From Comamonadaceae bacterium CG12_big_fil_rev_8_21_14_0_65_59_15 (lineage in GTDB: Bacteria > Pseudomonadota > Gammaproteobacteria > Burkholderiales > Burkholderiaceae_C), in the NCBI GenBank assembly GCA_002786915.1, contig PCUV01000009.1:62001-126000 (forward strand): DNA of 64,000 nucleotides, given 5' to 3'. Made by a program: the position numbers and the translations under genes. Positions within the stretch are counted from its first letter, which is position 1. Each line of letters starts with the position of its first letter. Below, in pieces: positions 37,419-46,069 of this stretch. A model generated the notes under the pieces. It saw nothing but the letters and a program-made list of their open reading frames with translations, made no database searches and had not been told where the DNA came from.

Positions 37419-38753
37419 ATGTCAGTGCCAAGCGGTGGGTCGCCCTGTTTGCAAATGCCGCGCGCCTTGCTGATGGTCGGCATATTGCTGACTGCAACCG
37501 TGGTCAACGCCACCCCGCTGGTTGAGGTGTTGGAGGCAGCACGCCAGCATCCCTCTGTGCGCGCACGCCAGTCCCAGGCGCAGGCGGCGCAACTTGACGT
37601 GCAGGCCGCACGCCAGCGCTATCTGGGTCGCGGTGGCCTGTTCGCTGACCAAACGCGTTATGACGACCAGCGCATCGTGGGTGTGTTTTACCCGGGCCAG
37701 CCCAGCCCGGTGCGTCTGGATGACAACATTACCCGCTACGGCATCACTTACAGTGTGCCGATCGATATGTTTGGCGTGATCGACGCGGCGCGCTCCCGCG
37801 CCCTGGCCAACCAGACGGGTGCCCAACTGCTGGCGCAACAAGAGGTGTTGCTGCGCCAGCACCAAGCCCTGGCAGCGTACGTTCGCCAACAAGCAAGCCT
37901 GGCGCAACAAGCGGCACTGACAGTGCAGCGGCAACGTCTGCAGACCACTTTGACGCGTATCGAGCAAGAGCTGGCGTTGGGGCGCGCCGCCGGGGTGGAC
38001 CTCAAATTGGCGCAGAGCAACCTGGCGCGTCTGCAAGCCGACGAAGCGCGCCTGCAAGGTGCCCTCGGCGACGCCCGAGCCGAGATGATGGATGCCAGCG
38101 GGCAAGACTATGCGGTGGATGCAGGCATGACCCCCGCGCCGCCCTGGTCTGCCAGCTCCCCTGAGCAGACCCTGACCGTGCGCTTGGCGCAGAACCGGTC
38201 TGACGCGCTGCAGCAGGCAGCGCTGGAAGCACAACGCGGCCAGCGCCCAGCGATCAACGTCGCGGCCGACTACCTGCACAACCGCGGCGGTGGCGGCGAC
38301 ACCCCGACCTGGGCTTTGGGGTTGCGACTGGCGTTGCCGCTGGACGCCAGTGCCCACACCCGCGCGCAAGCCGAGGCTGCACGCGCCGTAGCGGCCCAGG
38401 ACGAGGCCATGGCAAGTCGGCAAACGGCACAACGCCAATTCAGTGCCCTGCACGCGGCGTACAACAGTGCGCTGGCCGATGCCCAAGCGCTGGTGCAGGA
38501 GGTGGCTGCGCACGATGCAGATTTGCGCGTGGAACAAGAAAAATGGCAACTGGGTGCCCAAACGCTGGAGAACCTGTTGCGTCAACGCCGGGACTTGCTT
38601 GATGCCCAATTCCGCCTGGCCGATGCGCGTGCGCGCGCTGTGCTGGCTTGGTCGTCAGCGCAGGTTTTGGTGGGCGTCGATCCAGAAAGCTACATCGCTC
38701 AGCTGCAACTTGCGATGCCCCATCGATCCACCCCCCAGCAACAAGCAGATTGA
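37419..38753 (+). CDS. TolC-type outer membrane efflux protein
   Basis: A 444-residue outer-membrane channel subunit with an N-terminal signal peptide (ending near VVNATP) and the repeated coiled-coil outer-membrane-efflux domains, rich in Ala/Gln heptads. It begins an RND tripartite unit with the adaptor and pump that follow. An internal start (MPRALLMVG) would give a tidier signal. Confidence 0.88.
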   Translation: MSVPSGGSPCLQMPRALLMVGILLTATVVNATPLVEVLEAARQHPSVRARQSQAQAAQLDVQAARQRYLGRGGLFADQTRYDDQRIVGVFYPGQPSPVRLDDNITRYGITYSVPIDMFGVIDAARSRALANQTGAQLLAQQEVLLRQHQALAAYVRQQASLAQQAALTVQRQRLQTTLTRIEQELALGRAAGVDLKLAQSNLARLQADEARLQGALGDARAEMMDASGQDYAVDAGMTPAPPWSASSPEQTLTVRLAQNRSDALQQAALEAQRGQRPAINVAADYLHNRGGGGDTPTWALGLRLALPLDASAHTRAQAEAARAVAAQDEAMASRQTAQRQFSALHAAYNSALADAQALVQEVAAHDADLRVEQEKWQLGAQTLENLLRQRRDLLDAQFRLADARARAVLAWSSAQVLVGVDPESYIAQLQLAMPHRSTPQQQAD

Positions 38754-38763
38754 TACCACCGCC

Positions 38764-39921
38764 ATGAACACACTGTCGCGCCACCGGCGCATTCTTTTGA
38801 TTTTGCTGGCGCTGGCGACTGTGCTGGTGGCTGTCTTTCTGGTCAAACGCCAACAGGACCGGCTGGCTGCACAGCCGCAAGCGCAGCCCGCACCGCTGAT
38901 GGTGCGACAGCAGCATCTGCTGTGGGCACCGGTGACGCTGAGCCTGCCGCTGGTGGCCGAGGTGCAAGCCGTGCAAGAAGCCAACCTGGCCAGCCGATTC
39001 AGCGGCTATGTCATGGCGCTGCCCGTTGCAGAGGGTGAGCGTTTCAAAAAAGGCAGCGTGCTGGTGGCTTTGGATACCGCAGAGGCCCAGGCCACCTTGC
39101 AGCGGGCGCAAGCCGAACTGACACGCATCCAGCTCCAGCAAGCCAGCCTGAGCGCCGAGCTTGCCGCCGTGCAAGCGGCAGCCCACGCCGCACAGGAGCG
39201 AACACGCCGGGCGCAGAGCCTTTACGCCCTTGAGGGCATTGCACTGGAACAGCTACAGGCCGAGCAAAGCAGCTTGGCGGCCGCACAAGCGCGCTTGGCG
39301 GGCACGCAAGCCACCCAGTCGGCTTATGCGTCGAGCCTGCACGCAGCTCAGGCGGCAGAGCAAGCCGCGCGCAGCAACCTGGCCTACGCCACCTTGCGTG
39401 CACCGTTTGACGGCATGGTAGCCGCACGGCCAGTGCAAGCCGGTGACCTGGCCACACCCGGCAAATTGCTGTTGCGCGTGGTGGGGCTTGAGTCCCAACG
39501 GCTGCTGGTGAGCCTGCCTGAAGGCGTAGCGGCCCACGGTCTGCGCTTGAAAGACCAGGTGCTGCCGCTCAAAGCCTGGCCCGAAGCCAATGCCCAAGGG
39601 CTGCGCCGTTTTGAGGCACGCGCCAGCGGCTTGCTGCCCGGCAGCCGAACGCCGGTGCAGGTCATCACCTATCAAGGCCAGGGCATCTTGCTGCCCGATG
39701 CCTGCGTGCTGGGCAGCAACGGGCAAACCGCCGCGGTCTTCCTGTTGCAAGACGGCGGCCGTGCCCAAGCGCTGGCCGTGGCCTTGCAAGCCAGTGGCAC
39801 GGAAGGTGCCGTCAGCACCGATGAAGGCCTCAAGGGGCGCACCATTGCCTGTGGCGGGGCCGACGTGTTGAGCCGTCTGGCGGCTGGTGTGCCTTGGCAA
39901 GCGGCCGCTGCGACGGATTGA
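38764..39921 (+). CDS. RND efflux periplasmic adaptor
   Basis: A 385-residue membrane-fusion protein: N-terminal anchor (RILLILLALATVLVAVFLV), lipoyl-like halves flanking a long coiled-coil hairpin (about residues 95-190, Ala/Gln/Glu-rich), and beta-barrel domain (YATLRAPFDGMVAARPV). The ATG at 38764 follows the channel gene by 10 bases; the frame upstream overlaps that gene. It links the pump to the TolC-like channel. Confidence 0.9.
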   Translation: MNTLSRHRRILLILLALATVLVAVFLVKRQQDRLAAQPQAQPAPLMVRQQHLLWAPVTLSLPLVAEVQAVQEANLASRFSGYVMALPVAEGERFKKGSVLVALDTAEAQATLQRAQAELTRIQLQQASLSAELAAVQAAAHAAQERTRRAQSLYALEGIALEQLQAEQSSLAAAQARLAGTQATQSAYASSLHAAQAAEQAARSNLAYATLRAPFDGMVAARPVQAGDLATPGKLLLRVVGLESQRLLVSLPEGVAAHGLRLKDQVLPLKAWPEANAQGLRRFEARASGLLPGSRTPVQVITYQGQGILLPDACVLGSNGQTAAVFLLQDGGRAQALAVALQASGTEGAVSTDEGLKGRTIACGGADVLSRLAAGVPWQAAAATD

Positions 39922-39924
39922 ACC

Positions 39925-42900
39925 ATGCTGTTTCGTTTTTTTTACCCGCGGCCCCTGCTGCTGGCGATGATTTTGCTCATTGGCGCGCTGCTGGGCGTGG
40001 TGGGCTACGTTCAAATGCCGCGCAACATGTACCCCGATGTCGAGCGCGCCCAGGTGACGGTCATCACCCAATTGCCCGGTGCCGCTGCGCAGACTGTGGC
40101 GCAGAAGGTGTCACGCCCGATCGAGCAGGAGTTGTATGCGCTGGCAGGCATTCGCGACGTGCAAAGCACCAACAAGAACGAGGTCTCCATCGTCAAGGCC
40201 GAATTTGAATATGGCAAAGAGCTCGATGCTGCCACACTGGCCGTCAACAACGCGCTGTCGCGGGTGCATGCCAAACTGCCTTCTGAAACGGCGCCATCGG
40301 CGGTGTACGCGGTGGGCGGTTTCACCAGCCCGGTGCTGACGTTGGCCCTGTCGCCAAAGCCAGGCAGCGCAGTGACACTGAGCCAGATTCGCCTGCTGGC
40401 GGAAAACGATTTGCGCACTGCTTTTCTGACCCAGTCGCAGATTGCCAATGTGGAAGTTTTTGGGGGGTACGAGCCCACCGTGCGGGTGGAATTCGACCCC
40501 GTGCGGCTGGCCAGCCTGCACCTTAGCCCAGCTCAATTGCAGGAATCCATTGTCCGCATCGGGCGTGACTACCCCGTTGGGGTGTTGCAGCAGGCTTCGT
40601 CATTGATGAGCCTGAGCGTATATGGTGAGCGTGTCGATACCGCGGCCTTGCGCCGCCTGCCCCTGGGCAATGGCCTGACTCTGGGTGATGTGGCCCAGGT
40701 GGCGCTGGCATCAGGCGAGCGTTATTCGGCTTTCCATGGCAACGGCAAACCGGCCATTGCCATGGCCATTCAGCGTGCCCCGGGCAGAAGCGTGCAGGGG
40801 GCGCTGGGTGATGCGCTACGCGTCTTGCCAACCTTGCAGGCGCGTTACACCAACATTGATTTCGCAGTGGCTGACTCTCAGCAGGAGCTGATTGAAACCT
40901 CCAACACCAACATGGTTGAAGCGCTGCGCGATGCCATTGTGTTTGTCATGCTGGTGATGCTGTTCTTTCTGGCCAACTGGCGCGCCGTGGCCACCGCACT
41001 TATCAGCATACCGTTGGTGTGCCTGCTGACACTGGCGGTGCTGTGGCTGCTGGGCAAAGAGCTCAACATCATCGTCATGACCGGCATCATTTTGGCGCTG
41101 GGCATGCTGGTGGACGATGCCGTGGTGGTGCTGGAAAACATCGAGCGCCACCTGGAGCAGTTGCACGAGGACGTGCAAACCGCCATCCGCCGGGGGACCG
41201 AAGAAGTGTTGTCGCCACTGCTGGTGGGTACGCTGGCCACGGCGGCGGTCATCGGCCCGCTGCTGTACGTGGGTGGATTTTCCGAAGCGATTTTTTCGCA
41301 CCTGATCCGGCCAGTGCTGATTGCGGTAGGGGTGTCGTATTTTTTGGCGGTCACCTTCATCCCCAAACTGTCGGCCTATTGGTACCGCAATGGTTTGCCG
41401 CCCAAGAACCGCTGGGAGCAGGCGCTGGAACACGGGTACCAGCGCACGCTGGCGCGCGGGGGTGACGGTTACGTCAAATTATTGCGCTTTGCCATGGTGG
41501 GCAGCCGCTGGCGGCGCACGCTGTTGGTGTTGCCAGCGGTGCTGCTGTTGGCCATCAGCCTGGGTGTGGTGGTGCCACTGATCGGGCGCGATGCCCTGTC
41601 CCCGATGGACACCGGTATGGTTCGCGTGCATGTCAAATTTGGCGGCAACGTGCCGGTGATGCAAACCGAGGCCGCGCTGGCGGGCTTCGAGCAGTCGCTG
41701 GCGCAAGACCCGCGCCTGCTGCGCAGCAGCGTGACCCTGGGGTCCGAGCCCGGAACACTGTCACTGGGTTCAGGTCAACTGCCCGGTGAAGCCACTTACA
41801 TCCTGACCTATGTGGATCGGCTGCAAAGAAGCCAGAGCAGTTGGCAGATTGAGGCCGATTTGCGTACGCAACTGGCGCAGATTCCCGGTGTTGTCAGTGC
41901 GGACGTGTTTGACTCCGGGGCCACAGCGCTCTCAACCATCAAGGCACCCATCGATATCCGCTTGAGTAGTGACGACTGGACGGCTTTGAGCAAAGCTGCG
42001 CCGCAGGTAGAGGCCGCTTTGCGCTCGGTGCGTGGCATTACGACCGTGTCGTCCAGTTGGGATGCGCACAGTACCGAGGCTGTGCTGGTCTTGGATGAAG
42101 CCAAGCTGCGCGCGCTGGGTGCCAGCCCCGAGCAGGTGGTGGCGCAATTGCCGCTCAAAGGTCAGGCGGTGGGTAGCCTGAGCAAATTGGCTGGCGTGAG
42201 CAGCCTGCCGCTGCGCCTGTATTTCAGTATGCCCTACCGGGCCAACCCGCAGGCGCTGCTGCTGCTGCCGGTGCAACTGGGCAATGCGGTCAGCGTACCG
42301 CTGGGTCAAGTGGCACACCTGACCCAGCGCCCCAGCGCGGCCTTGCTCAACACCGATGGCATGCGTTACTCGTTGGACGTGCTGGCCTACCGTGACACGC
42401 AAGCCATCAGCCAGATCAGCGATGCCGCCGTGGCGGCGGTTGCACGCGTGTTGCCGGTTGGCGTGAGTTTCAGTGACGAGGGCGATTACGCCGCTTCCAA
42501 AGAATCCAGCCAGCGCATGCTGTTGGGCTTGGGGCTGGGTTTGCTGCTGTTGCTTGGTGTCCTGGTGTCTTTTTACCAAAGCATTGGGCTGGGCTTGCTG
42601 TCGGTGGCCATCTTGCCGCTGTCAGTCATCGGTGCCATGTGGGGCCTGCTGGCTTTTGGCAAGGCGCTGGCGCTGCCGGCAATCTTCGGCATTGTGCTGC
42701 TGTTCTCCATCATCATCAAAAATTCGATTTTGATGGTGGATTTCATCCAGGAGCGCCGCAAAGAGGGCCAGAGTGCCCGCGAAGCCGCCGAGGGTTCGGT
42801 CCGGCTGCGTTACCGGCCCATTTTGATGACGGCGCTGGCCACCATTGCCGGCATGATCCCGATTGCGCTGGAGCGTGCCATTGGCCTGGAACGCCTGTCG

Positions 42901-43017
42901 CCCCTGGCCGACGCGGCTATTGGTGGGCTGCTGGTGGGCACGTTCATGAGTTTGTTTTACCTGCCGATGTTTTATGTGTGGGTGTCTGACCGGGGTCGCT
43001 CATCCACGACAACCTGA
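39925..43017 (+). CDS. RND-family efflux pump (HAE-type)
   Basis: A 1030-residue proton-driven inner-membrane pump with twelve transmembrane helices and two large periplasmic loops. Helix 4 reads GMLVDDAVVVLENIERH with the proton-relay Asp pair of the hydrophobe/amphiphile exporters, not the DFG..V(D/E) pattern of heavy-metal (CzcA) pumps. Residue length is normal. It follows the adaptor gene by 3 bases. The substrates are unknown. Confidence 0.92.
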   Translation: MLFRFFYPRPLLLAMILLIGALLGVVGYVQMPRNMYPDVERAQVTVITQLPGAAAQTVAQKVSRPIEQELYALAGIRDVQSTNKNEVSIVKAEFEYGKELDAATLAVNNALSRVHAKLPSETAPSAVYAVGGFTSPVLTLALSPKPGSAVTLSQIRLLAENDLRTAFLTQSQIANVEVFGGYEPTVRVEFDPVRLASLHLSPAQLQESIVRIGRDYPVGVLQQASSLMSLSVYGERVDTAALRRLPLGNGLTLGDVAQVALASGERYSAFHGNGKPAIAMAIQRAPGRSVQGALGDALRVLPTLQARYTNIDFAVADSQQELIETSNTNMVEALRDAIVFVMLVMLFFLANWRAVATALISIPLVCLLTLAVLWLLGKELNIIVMTGIILALGMLVDDAVVVLENIERHLEQLHEDVQTAIRRGTEEVLSPLLVGTLATAAVIGPLLYVGGFSEAIFSHLIRPVLIAVGVSYFLAVTFIPKLSAYWYRNGLPPKNRWEQALEHGYQRTLARGGDGYVKLLRFAMVGSRWRRTLLVLPAVLLLAISLGVVVPLIGRDALSPMDTGMVRVHVKFGGNVPVMQTEAALAGFEQSLAQDPRLLRSSVTLGSEPGTLSLGSGQLPGEATYILTYVDRLQRSQSSWQIEADLRTQLAQIPGVVSADVFDSGATALSTIKAPIDIRLSSDDWTALSKAAPQVEAALRSVRGITTVSSSWDAHSTEAVLVLDEAKLRALGASPEQVVAQLPLKGQAVGSLSKLAGVSSLPLRLYFSMPYRANPQALLLLPVQLGNAVSVPLGQVAHLTQRPSAALLNTDGMRYSLDVLAYRDTQAISQISDAAVAAVARVLPVGVSFSDEGDYAASKESSQRMLLGLGLGLLLLLGVLVSFYQSIGLGLLSVAILPLSVIGAMWGLLAFGKALALPAIFGIVLLFSIIIKNSILMVDFIQERRKEGQSAREAAEGSVRLRYRPILMTALATIAGMIPIALERAIGLERLSPLADAAIGGLLVGTFMSLFYLPMFYVWVSDRGRSSTTT

Positions 43018-43019
43018 GT

Positions 43020-43047
43020 GCGTCTTTGGGACATGGCCCGCGTCTTC
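43020..43047 (+). promoter_or_regulatory. Two-block (ECF-type) promoter motif, copy 5
   Basis: GCGTCTTT (43020-43027), 13 bases, CGTCTTC (43041-43047), 52 bases before the second BASS permease gene and immediately after the RND pump stop. Confidence 0.7.
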
Positions 43048-43099
43048 CAAGGGTTCACGCGACGCAGCGGTGTCGCGATCTGACTTTTGGAGTTTGACC

Positions 43100-44137
43100 A
43101 TGAAACAGTACGCAGCCCGCCTGGGCGAACATTTACGCAACCGTTTGTTCCTTTACGCCAGCGCAGCCATCGCGTTGGGTTGGACTTTGGGGGTGGCATT
43201 TCCACAGGCGGCCAGCAACCATACCCAGGCCCTGAGCCGGGTCATGAATGTGCTGGTGGTCCTGATGATTTACCCGATGATGATCGGGCTTAACCTGTCG
43301 CAGCTACCCAGGGCCTTGCAGCAACCGCGCCCGCTGTTGCTGAGCCTGTTCTACAACTTTGTCGTCACGCCGGTGTTGAGCGTGATCTTGGTGCAGGCCA
43401 TGTACGCACCGCCTGAGCTGGCGCTTGGGTTTTATCTGGTGATGCTGATTCCTGGAGCCTCGATGGCGGTGGCCTTTACGGGTATGGCCGGGGGCAGTGT
43501 CGAGGTGGCCACGCTGGCACAAGCCGCGGGCTTTCTGGTGGTGCCGTTTGCCTTGCCACTGTTCATGCATTGGGCCGGGCAGTCCCAAGCCCTGAGCGTG
43601 CCGCTGGCTAGTCTGGTCAGCACCGTGGTGCTGGTGTTGATCGTGCCGATGGTGCTGGGCGACCTCACGCGCCGCGCACTGGTGCGTCGCTTTGGTGCCA
43701 CTGTGCTGCTGACGATCAAGCCGTTTCTGGGTGTCATTCCGGCGCTGACGATGTTGCTGGTCATGCTGCTGATATTCTTCAGCAAAGGGGCCATGCTGGC
43801 GCAGAACTGGCAGATGCTGGTGCCGTTGATGGTCGCCACCCTGGTGTTTTTGCTCAGCATCCTGGCGCTGATGACCTGGCTTAACCGCCGTTTGGGCCTG
43901 AGCTATGCCCAGCACACGGCAGTGGCTTTTGTCAGCAGTGGCAAAAACAACGCCACCGCCATTGCGATTGCGCTGTCCACCGCTGGGCTGGGTCCCCTGG
44001 TGGCCGTGCCGGCAGCCACGCTACCGATGTTTCAGGCCGTGTTGCTGGTGGGGTATGTGCACCTGGCCCACCGGCTGCGCCGCTACTTTGGCGAGTGTCC
44101 GGCAGAAGCATCGGGTCTGGCACCTCAAAAGATATGA
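43100..44137 (+). CDS. BASS/ACR3-superfamily permease, copy 2
   Basis: A 345-residue paralogue of the protein at 33620, with very similar sequence throughout (FYNFVVTP, GFYLVMLIPGASMAVAFTG, SSGKNNATAIAIAL). About ten transmembrane helices. It has its own two-block promoter, and like copy 1 it lies beside a thioredoxin-CcdA pair. The duplication suggests separate substrates or dosage. Confidence 0.82.
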   Translation: MKQYAARLGEHLRNRLFLYASAAIALGWTLGVAFPQAASNHTQALSRVMNVLVVLMIYPMMIGLNLSQLPRALQQPRPLLLSLFYNFVVTPVLSVILVQAMYAPPELALGFYLVMLIPGASMAVAFTGMAGGSVEVATLAQAAGFLVVPFALPLFMHWAGQSQALSVPLASLVSTVVLVLIVPMVLGDLTRRALVRRFGATVLLTIKPFLGVIPALTMLLVMLLIFFSKGAMLAQNWQMLVPLMVATLVFLLSILALMTWLNRRLGLSYAQHTAVAFVSSGKNNATAIAIALSTAGLGPLVAVPAATLPMFQAVLLVGYVHLAHRLRRYFGECPAEASGLAPQKI

Positions 44138-44138
44138 A

Positions 44139-44196
44139 AACAATAGCTTCTAGCGCTTATTCTGCGAGGGCTAGAAGCTATTTTTGCTTATAAAAA
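44139..44196 (+). repeat. Dispersed hairpin repeat, copy 4, with terminator form
   Basis: ATAGCTTCTAGC (44143-44154) pairs perfectly with GCTAGAAGCTAT (44170-44181), followed by a T run. This is the cleanest copy of the family and is placed to end transcription of the upstream permease. Confidence 0.72.
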
Positions 44197-44219
44197 GATG
44201 AAGTGTCACGGGCTGTGCT

Positions 44220-44247
44220 GCGTCTTTTGGCTCCAACAGCCGTCATC
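44220..44247 (+). promoter_or_regulatory. Two-block (ECF-type) promoter motif, copy 6
   Basis: GCGTCTTT (44220-44227), 13 bases, CGTCATC (44241-44247); one mismatch in the second block relative to the others. It is 54 bases before the second thioredoxin gene. Confidence 0.6.
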
Positions 44248-44301
44248 ACACGCAACGGTGTTTTGTGGAATGCCCAAAGACTTTTCAAGCAGGAGAGAGG
44301 G

Positions 44302-44829
44302 ATGAAGACGGATTGCCAACCCAACCCAACGACGCAGCGCCGCCAAGCAGCTGCAAACAGACCTGTCCACGCGGCTCATCAAAAAGGTGTCTCGGCGTGG
44401 GGTCTGACCGTGGGACTTGCCGTGGCAGCCTTTTTGTCCGGTCTCTGGGTGTACGCTGCCACCCAGTCGCAGCCGTTGGCAACCAGTGCGCCCGCTGATG
44501 CCGTGCAGCAAGTGCTGCGCGCAGGCAAACCCACGGTCGTTGAATTTGGTGCCAACAACTGTGTCAGTTGCCGCGAGATGAAGCCCATCCTGCACGCGCT
44601 GGCGCAAGACCCGCGCCTTGCCGTAACGGATGTGGACATCCTGAAAGAGCGCGCCTACATCAGCAACTACCAGATTCGACTGATGCCCACGCAAGTGTTT
44701 TACAACGCCCAGGGGCAGGAAATCGGTCGGCACATGGGCAAGATCAGCGCCGAGGAAATTTTGGCGCAACTGGGCTTGACACCTGCCAACGCTGGCGCTG
44801 CTGCGCCTGCCCGCAAGGCCGCGCCATGA
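44302..44829 (+). CDS. Membrane-anchored thioredoxin-fold protein, copy 2
   Basis: A 175-residue paralogue of the protein at 31922, with a longer basic cytoplasmic N-terminus (about 30 residues), one transmembrane helix and a periplasmic thioredoxin domain. The stretch from PTVVEFGANNC through the CVSC pair to HALAQD is identical in both copies. An AGGAGAGA ribosome-binding site supports the ATG at 44302. It overlaps the next gene as ATGA. Confidence 0.88.
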   Translation: MKTDCQPNPTTQRRQAAANRPVHAAHQKGVSAWGLTVGLAVAAFLSGLWVYAATQSQPLATSAPADAVQQVLRAGKPTVVEFGANNCVSCREMKPILHALAQDPRLAVTDVDILKERAYISNYQIRLMPTQVFYNAQGQEIGRHMGKISAEEILAQLGLTPANAGAAAPARKAAP

Positions 44830-45503
44830 CCGGGTTGGAGGGCTTGGCGGCGGCTTTTGCCGGTGGGGTGCTGACATCTGCCTCGCCCTGCGTGCTGGCA
44901 GCGGTACCGGTGGCAGTTGGGTTTGTCGGGGGTCAAGCCAATAGCCCCCGCCGTGCCTGGACGCTGTCGCTGGCGTTTGTAGCCGGCATGAACATGGCCC
45001 TGCTGCTGATGGGCTTGGCGGCTGCGCGGCTGGGGCTGCTGATGGGTACGCTGCCCGGCCCGTGGCTGGTGGTCGTGGGGACGGTGGTGATGGTCCTGGC
45101 GCTGTGGCTCTGGCGTGCTGGCAACGCTTGTAGTGTGGGCTTGCCTGCTGCGCTGCAAACCTATCTGGCGCGCTCCGGCCTGTGGGGTGCGGTGGTGCTG
45201 GGCGCTTTGATTGGCACGGTGATGAGCCCCTGCGCCACCCCGGCGCTGGGCGCGGCACTGGCCATTGCAGGTTCAGGAGCGGCGTTGGGTGCGTCCATGC
45301 TGTGGGGGGCCGCGTTGTTGCTGGCCTACGGCATCGGCCACAGCGCCTTGCTGCTACTGGCCGGTGCCATGCCATCTGTAGCCAGCGCCATGATTGCGCG
45401 CTTTTCGCGCTGGGACGCCTGGCTGCCCGGGCGACGCGTATTCGCCAGCGTGATGTTGCTGGCGGGTGCGTGGTGGGTGGTGCAGGGCCTCGGTTGGGCA
45501 TGA
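44826..45503 (+). CDS. CcdA/DsbD-family thiol-electron transporter, copy 2
   Basis: A 225-residue six-helix membrane protein paralogous to the one at 32368. The helix-1 and helix-4 Cys (TSASPCVLAA and VMSPCATPALG) are both conserved, so it should be active. It is coupled to thioredoxin copy 2. Confidence 0.88.
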   Translation: MTGLEGLAAAFAGGVLTSASPCVLAAVPVAVGFVGGQANSPRRAWTLSLAFVAGMNMALLLMGLAAARLGLLMGTLPGPWLVVVGTVVMVLALWLWRAGNACSVGLPAALQTYLARSGLWGAVVLGALIGTVMSPCATPALGAALAIAGSGAALGASMLWGAALLLAYGIGHSALLLLAGAMPSVASAMIARFSRWDAWLPGRRVFASVMLLAGAWWVVQGLGWA

Positions 45504-45631
45504 GCACGCGGATGAAATCGCACGGATCAGAGTGCGCGGATGCCCGCGCTGCTTTCAGCGCTTAAGCCGCCAGCGTAGCAAGTCTCGGCGGCGTAGCCGT
45601 GGGTCTCGGCATAGGCTTGATTTGCGCCTGT

Positions 45632-45659
45632 GCATCTTTGATGCAATTGTTACGTCTCC
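45632..45659 (+). promoter_or_regulatory. Two-block (ECF-type) promoter motif, copy 7
   Basis: GCATCTTT (45632-45639), 13 bases, CGTCTCC (45653-45659). The second block ends 6 bases before the rhodanese ATG, so the transcript would start at or near the start codon. Confidence 0.68.
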
Positions 45660-45665
45660 AAGGTC

Positions 45666-46004
45666 ATGGACACGATTGATTCAGAGATCTGCACCACCAA
45701 CACCCGGCTACAAGCGCAGGCGGGTGAGGTGTGGTTGCTGGATGTGCGCGAGCCCTCGCAAGTTGCCACGCTGGCGTTGGATGTGCCTGCGGTTGTGAAC
45801 ACGCCGCTGAACCAGTTGCCGCAGCGGTGGCGCGAGTTGCCATTGGACAAACCTTGGGTGCTGGTATGCCTGGATGGCCGACAGAGCGTGCAAGCGCAAG
45901 CGTTTTTGGTGACACAAGGCGTGCGCAACGCTCGGGTGATGCACGGCGGCATCCTGATGTGGATGCAAAAGGGCTACCCGGTCAAGGGCCAACGTTTCAC
46001 ATAG
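45666..46004 (+). CDS. Single-domain rhodanese (sulfurtransferase)
   Basis: A 112-residue protein with the rhodanese fold: LLDVREPSQ near the start and the catalytic loop CLDGRQS with the persulfide-forming Cys at about residue 68, ending in GGILMWMQKGYPV. No signal peptide, so it is cytoplasmic. It fits the thiol-redox theme of the surrounding genes. Confidence 0.87.
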   Translation: MDTIDSEICTTNTRLQAQAGEVWLLDVREPSQVATLALDVPAVVNTPLNQLPQRWRELPLDKPWVLVCLDGRQSVQAQAFLVTQGVRNARVMHGGILMWMQKGYPVKGQRFT

Positions 46005-46069
46005 GTTGACTTAAAGCACAACGCTTGGAATTGTCTGTACTCACAATGTTTTTTTATGGAGGCTTCATC

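Noticed and set aside
39925-43017. Heavy-metal (CzcA-type) identity for the RND pump
   Set aside because: Helix 4 has the VDDAVVVLENI pattern of HAE exporters rather than the CzcA signature.
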